Assembly (NCBI GenBank): GCA_964467165.1
Contig: CAYXOL010000021.1
Location: forward strand, 1-64,000
Length of the DNA stretch: 64,000 nucleotides
Reading direction: 5' to 3'
Source of the DNA: Clostridium_AD sp964467165
GTDB taxonomy: Bacteria; Bacillota; Clostridia; Clostridiales; Clostridiaceae
The translations under genes were made by a program, and so were the position numbers. The notes under the pieces are model-generated. The model was not told the DNA's origin and ran no database searches. It saw only the letters and a list, made by a program, of their open reading frames with translations. Positions 62,829-64,000 of this stretch are shown piece after piece (within the stretch, counting starts at the first letter, position 1; each line of letters begins with the position of its first letter).

Positions 62829-63173
62829 TTAACCATTGCTTCCTTTATAATTTTTAAGTTTATTTATCCTATCATCATACTGTTCTTCATTGAAATATCC
62901 CTTTTCTTTAATTTCTTTTAAAATTTGAGCATATTTTTCATAATCCTCCGGGTCTTTATCTTTCTCCTTATTATTCTCAAACAACTTAATAACCTCTTCC
63001 AGCTCAGTATTATTTAATATATCCATATCTCGAAGTTTAATTAGCCCAAAGTCCCGATTATCTGCAATAAATTCCTCCTGGCTATGCAAGAGTGGATTAA
63101 TTGCTAATCTAACAGCGAAGTAAATCATAGCAAATAAAATTAATGCTAATACAAAAATACCTCCCATTCCCAT
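62829..63173 (-). CDS. Hypothetical membrane-anchored protein
   Basis: The 114-residue protein has one N-terminal helix (residues 4-26) and a charged, helical remainder with DMDILNNTELEEVIKLFENN, then EDYEKYAQILKEIKEKGYFNEEQYDDRINKLKNY. The last 30 residues look like a short SHOCT-type helix pair, which is a weak resemblance. I assign no function. Confidence 0.65.
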   Translation of the reverse strand: MGMGGIFVLALILFAMIYFAVRLAINPLLHSQEEFIADNRDFGLIKLRDMDILNNTELEEVIKLFENNKEKDKDPEDYEKYAQILKEIKEKGYFNEEQYDDRINKLKNYKGSNG

Positions 63174-63321
63174 ACTATCCCTCCATTATTTTGATTTAGC
63201 TTCTAGCATAAATATAAAGCAACCTCAATAAAATTATACCATTTCTCACATAAATCTATATGTTTATATATATTATTGTAGTTAATTCATATTATGAATC
63301 ATTAAATAAGGATATTATGTT

Positions 63322-63957
63322 ATGATATGGTTAAGTGATTTATTCAGAAAAAATACTAGAATGCTAAGCAAGGAGCTGAAAAATATGCTAATTCATAAAG
63401 GTACTCATCAAATAGAAACCGAAAGGCTTATATTACGCAGATTTAAGCCCAGTGACGCAGAATATATGTTTAAAAATTGGGCAACTGATAGTGAAGTATC
63501 TAAATTTTTAAGTTGGAATCCCCATCAGAATTTAAATGAAACAAAGCAGATTATTGATATTTGGATAAATGATTATGCAAAAAAAAATCGCTACAATTGG
63601 GCAATTGAATTAAAGGGTTTCCATGAGATAATAGGTCAAATTAGTTTGGTGGGTTTGAATGAAAAATATTACTCATGCGAGATTGGATATAATGTAGGCA
63701 GATTATTTTGGGGTAAAGGTATAATGACAGAGGCTCTAAAAGCTGTTATCAGCTATTTGTTTAGTAATATTGGCATGAACAGGATAGAAGCAAAATATAA
63801 TACTCTGAATCCCGCGTCCGGAAGGGTTATGCAAAAGTCTGGAATGGTGCATGAGGGTATTTTACGGCAGGTTCAAATAGACAAGTACGGTGATTTTTAC
63901 GATCTGGCAGTATACTCAATTCTGAAATCTGAGTATGAATTGGCACACTTTTTATAA
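63322..63957 (+). CDS. RimJ/RimL-type GNAT acetyltransferase
   Basis: The protein has the RimJ/L pattern: IETERLILRRFKPSDAEYMFKNWATDSEVSKFLSW, then IGQISLVGLNE, EIGYNVGRLFWGKGIMTEALKAVISYLF and ASGRVMQKSGMVHEGILRQ. ATG 63322 has AAGGA 9 bp upstream and gives 211 residues. ATG 63385, 9 bp behind AGGAG, gives 190, closer to the usual length; either start is plausible. The enzyme probably acetylates a protein N-terminus or small molecule. Confidence 0.88.
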   Translation: MIWLSDLFRKNTRMLSKELKNMLIHKGTHQIETERLILRRFKPSDAEYMFKNWATDSEVSKFLSWNPHQNLNETKQIIDIWINDYAKKNRYNWAIELKGFHEIIGQISLVGLNEKYYSCEIGYNVGRLFWGKGIMTEALKAVISYLFSNIGMNRIEAKYNTLNPASGRVMQKSGMVHEGILRQVQIDKYGDFYDLAVYSILKSEYELAHFL

Positions 63958-64000
63958 CTGCTATTATCCAATATTCTAAGCTTAATCAATATAAAAAAAT

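Overview
The window is AT-rich with strong AGGAGG-type ribosome binding sites. Its gene content points to an anaerobic Gram-positive of the Clostridium type: CWB2 cell-wall repeats, a cysteine desulfidase under a sigma-54 activator, the rapZ-yvcK-whiA block, dnaE-pfkA-pyk, and a uvrB-uvrA-FHA-ftsW-pbp-uvrC-murB neighbourhood. The species cannot be read from the sequence. Nearly all genes lie on the minus strand; the few plus-strand genes are small or isolated. I saw no rRNA, tRNA, CRISPR array, intact prophage or intact insertion sequence.

1-5.5 kb holds exported proteins: a truncated protein with nearly identical Ig-like (Big_2) repeats, a CWB2-cyclophilin fusion, and a secreted protein with a phage tail-collar fold. 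A decayed MalT/LuxR-type remnant follows. 5.5-11.7 kb has a DUF362 ferredoxin-like protein, truA, a SemiSWEET, and a three-gene operon (22-residue-repeat protein, MoxR-like AAA ATPase, VWA/metallopeptidase protein). 11.85-15.6 kb carries a 6S-like RNA with its own promoter and terminator, then cysteine desulfidase behind a textbook -24/-12 promoter, then its probable sigma-54 activator.

15.6-21 kb has a truncated DUF421 remnant and an ABC export operon whose third member is a large extracellular CARDB-like protein. 21-32 kb holds HelD, dipeptide epimerase, PepV, an orphan PqqD-like protein, an OPT transporter with three tandem dyads in front of it, signal peptidase I, a frameshifted PilZ-type gene and an alanine symporter. 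32.5-35 kb has rlmD with a hexanucleotide repeat tract upstream, a double-DUF1540 protein behind a structured leader, and a candidate small RNA.

35-58 kb is housekeeping: glycolysis (pfkA, pyk), replication (dnaE), envelope control (rapZ, yvcK, murB, ftsW-type, PBP, FHA), sporulation/division regulation (whiA) and excision repair (uvrA, uvrB, uvrC), with a LexA box in front of uvrB. 58-64 kb is accessory: two GNAT enzymes, an NlpC/P60 hydrolase, a HepT-MntA toxin-antitoxin pair, small hairpin elements and several unassigned membrane or secreted proteins.

The strongest leads are the regulatory and RNA elements: the sigma-54 cysteine desulfidase unit, the 6S-like RNA, the three-way-junction leader before the DUF1540 gene, the small RNA beside pyk, and the triple dyad before the OPT transporter. 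Among protein systems, the AAA/VWA/repeat operon and the CARDB-linked ABC exporter are the least explained.
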